Positions 61,944 to 64,000 of a stretch of 64,000 bases of DNA are shown here, one piece after another. Position 1 is the stretch's first letter; each line of letters starts with the position of its first letter. Position numbers and translations under genes: made by a program. The stretch comes from Entrophospora sp. SA101 (lineage: Eukaryota; Glomeromycota; Glomeromycetes; Entrophosporales; Entrophosporaceae): positions 8,573 through 72,572 of the forward strand of contig CAUDNR010000001.1 of the NCBI GenBank assembly GCA_958430865.1, given 5' to 3'. The notes beneath the pieces were generated by a model. That model made no database searches, was not told the origin of the DNA, and saw only the letters and a list, made by a program, of their open reading frames with translations.

Positions 61944-63537
61944 TACTAATTAATATATAATTTAATTTTATTGTTTTTTAATATATGCGAGTGGAAAAAA
62001 TAAAATCCAAAGACGATGTTTTTGTTTTTTTTTTTGTAAAAAAAGAGTGAAATTGATAGTGCATGAAAAAGTTATCGTTTTTAAAGGTTTCACTTAAGTT
62101 TCAGTTTATTCTTAAAAATGAATAAGAACTGAAATGTTAAATTCCTAGAAAAAATTTTTTGAATTAGTAAGAGTAAATTTTTGATTTTAAACGTCAAGAA
62201 TTGTCATACCTTTTTGGTTTTTTGCTTAACCAATAGGAATCAAAAAGGTTTTATCGGATGCTGCAATTGTCAAGGAAAACAAAATAAAAAAATAATGAAT
62301 GGAAAAAATATAATAGTAATAGTAATAAATAGGTTACATCAAATAAGGAGAAAAATTATCAAATTTAGAAATAATTTTGACAATCAGCGTGGGGTCAAAC
62401 CATGATTTATTTTTTTTGAGCATTATAATGAAATGAAATTTCCAAATATTAATATTCAAACATCCATCACAACCCCAATTACTCGTTTTTCGTGCAGCTA
62501 TCCCCATCATATTTGAAGCATAATAATAAATAAACTCTACTTTTTGTGCAAAAAAATATCAAACCTCGTTATAACAGACCTTGTTATAATGGGACTACAC
62601 ATAATAAGAAAGAAATTTTACTGGTACTACAAAGAATTTTCAGGGTTCAAAATTATTCAACATCACACAATTGTACTACATACCTACTACATATGATTAA
62701 TGTGGATTTCCTTTTATCGAGCCAATAGCAACAAAACCAAATCAAAGAAAAATCGAAGATACCAATAATGCTTATTATCTAAGAAAATTTCTTTGGTTGA
62801 GCAGTATTGGCACTAATTCAGAAAGTAAGGTTGATGATTTTTCGGTCCCGTGGGTCGATATTTTATATTTATGGTAATAATATTGACAATTTAACAGAAA
62901 AACGAGTTGTATATAGAAATTGAAATGATGAACAATAGTAACGATTTAAATTAATTCGTAACGGGAATGTAAGTAGGCTTGATTAGAAATATTCATTTAG
63001 TTTGTGTAATTTACTTCATAAGAAGTATATATACGGATCGACTTTTTCGCCCTCATAGCACTCCCAAGTAAGTATATTTGGGATTTGGGACAAAGGATTT
63101 GTCAGATTTTATGTCCTTTCGATCAGAGAACAGAGCGGTGGCCATAATTTGATGCCTGAATGTGTAAATTTTATAAATAAATAAAATGAGTCGTTTCTTT
63201 CAACATTCAACTGCATTGGATGTTGACCATCATAAACTAATAAACGACCCTGAAATATGTAGTTCGAAAATATGAATTGTAAAATCACGATAGAAGTGCA
63301 CGCAAAAAATCTCTCTCGTATAAACCAGCCTAATTTTTTTTTCCCTTACAAAGGTTGTAATATAAAACCAACAATAATTTTCATAATTCATATGATTCAT
63401 GTATGTAGGTGATAGTTCGCATACACGCTAATTGTTATTAAATGTCCATGTGCACTTAAGTCATTAAGCATGGCATACTTGCTCTTTTTTTACAAATTAA
63501 ATCATCAAGTTTTTTTTACTAAAATGATAATATTTTA
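61944..63537. other. Intergenic, no recognised gene
   Basis: AT-rich. Near 62565, AACCTCGTTATAACAGACC resembles an end of a pogo-like element. Other frames are not supported. Confidence 0.45.
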
Positions 63538-63732
63538 ATGTCATCAAGGCTTTCTTTACTTTATTTAGTCATATTTTTTACTTTAGTAAAAAGTTTTGAT
63601 GAAATGTTTATCAGAGTTGTAAACAATTACGTCAAATTCACGAAGAAAGTAAAAAATGACAATAAAATGCATAACGATGAATTGACACATATTTTAAAAC
63701 GTTATTATATCAAAAAAGCTCTTTTAAAATAA
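63538..63732 (+). CDS. Possible small secreted protein (64 aa)
   Basis: The frame begins with a signal-peptide-like stretch (MSSRLSLLYLVIFFTLVKSF), continues with a basic region (KFTKKVKNDNKMHNDE), a Lys-Arg pair (ILKRYY) and ends KKALLK. No cysteine in the mature part. Length and composition would fit a small secreted protein, but hydrophobic AT-rich starts also arise by chance. The next coding signal at 63794 is in another frame. Confidence 0.3.
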   Translation: MSSRLSLLYLVIFFTLVKSFDEMFIRVVNNYVKFTKKVKNDNKMHNDELTHILKRYYIKKALLK

Positions 63733-63793
63733 GTTTTAGATTTCACCTTTTTGTTTCTTTTTTTCATTTTATTCGTTAAGAATTCAAATTAGC

Positions 63794-63950
63794 CAATCAG
63801 AATTTTGTATCCAAACACACAAATTTGATTTTCATGCCACTAAACGCACAGCATTGTACAAAGAAACCTCTGATTTTTTTGGAATTCGAGATCAAGAGGT
63901 ATTCGCTAGTAATCATGGAGGCGTTATTTGGTATGATTCTGAGGAAAAAG
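63794..63950 (+). CDS. Partial exon of an unidentified gene at the right edge
   Basis: The frame QSEFCIQTHKFDFHATK, then RTALYKETSDFFGIRDQEVF, then ASNHGGVIWYDSEEK is preceded by an acceptor-like AAATTAG and followed by donor GTATGT at 63951. The composition is that of a globular protein. HGGV recalls the start of some WD-repeat proteins such as ERCC8/CSA, but too little is visible to assign it. Confidence 0.4.
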
Positions 63951-64000
63951 GTATGTTATTTGTTGATATATGTAATAGTCAGAGATTTCTTTTCCTGTAT

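Overview
The window is eukaryotic and looks fungal. It is very AT-rich, introns are short (about 60-110 nt, GT-AG) and genes are widely spaced. Decayed DNA transposons and TIR elements fill much of the rest. Gene content (PPS1-type phosphatase, RRN3, sphingosine kinase, separate mRNA guanylyltransferase) together with BED/hAT-type and PD-(D/E)XK-type remnants suggests an arbuscular mycorrhizal fungus (Glomeromycotina, Rhizophagus-like). That placement is inference from recognised families; no marker gene is present.

Layout: 1-4282 and 20614-24893 are arms of a large inverted duplication. Each arm carries a PPS1-like dual-specificity phosphatase (left copy cut by the window edge) and a convergent 127-codon gene of unknown function. 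The spacer contains a 10-N assembly gap (13964-13973), degraded transposon and host gene fragments, and the outstanding locus of the window. On the minus strand at 5393-8418, a signal-peptide exon ending in a Lys-Arg site is followed by a tandem array of about 100-nt intron-like units. These are separated by exactly one codon, 24 times in succession. Joining the single-codon exons gives a 60-residue preproprotein whose predicted mature peptide has 30 residues and six cysteines, built from four hexads that each end in Cys.

25-38 kb holds housekeeping genes: a DUF167/YggU-family protein, a one-domain SH3 protein, a ZZ-zinc-finger protein and a sphingosine/long-chain-base kinase. 39-43 kb is transposon-rich, with a pogo-like TIR family and a 2.26-kb hAT element with a perfect 8-bp target duplication. 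43.6-45.7 kb is RRN3 (RNA polymerase I initiation factor), interrupted by a 65-bp tandem duplication that shifts the frame. 46-54 kb is mostly decayed genes and TIR elements. 54.6-56.4 kb is a membrane-anchored alpha/beta hydrolase. 57.1-61.9 kb is the mRNA capping guanylyltransferase carrying a disordered C-terminal extension of about 880 residues. A partial gene begins at the right edge.

All complete exon models given for real genes sum to a multiple of three, which supports their splice sites. No operons are expected. The housekeeping genes are independent; the micro-exon gene is the accessory, possibly effector- or pheromone-like, element.
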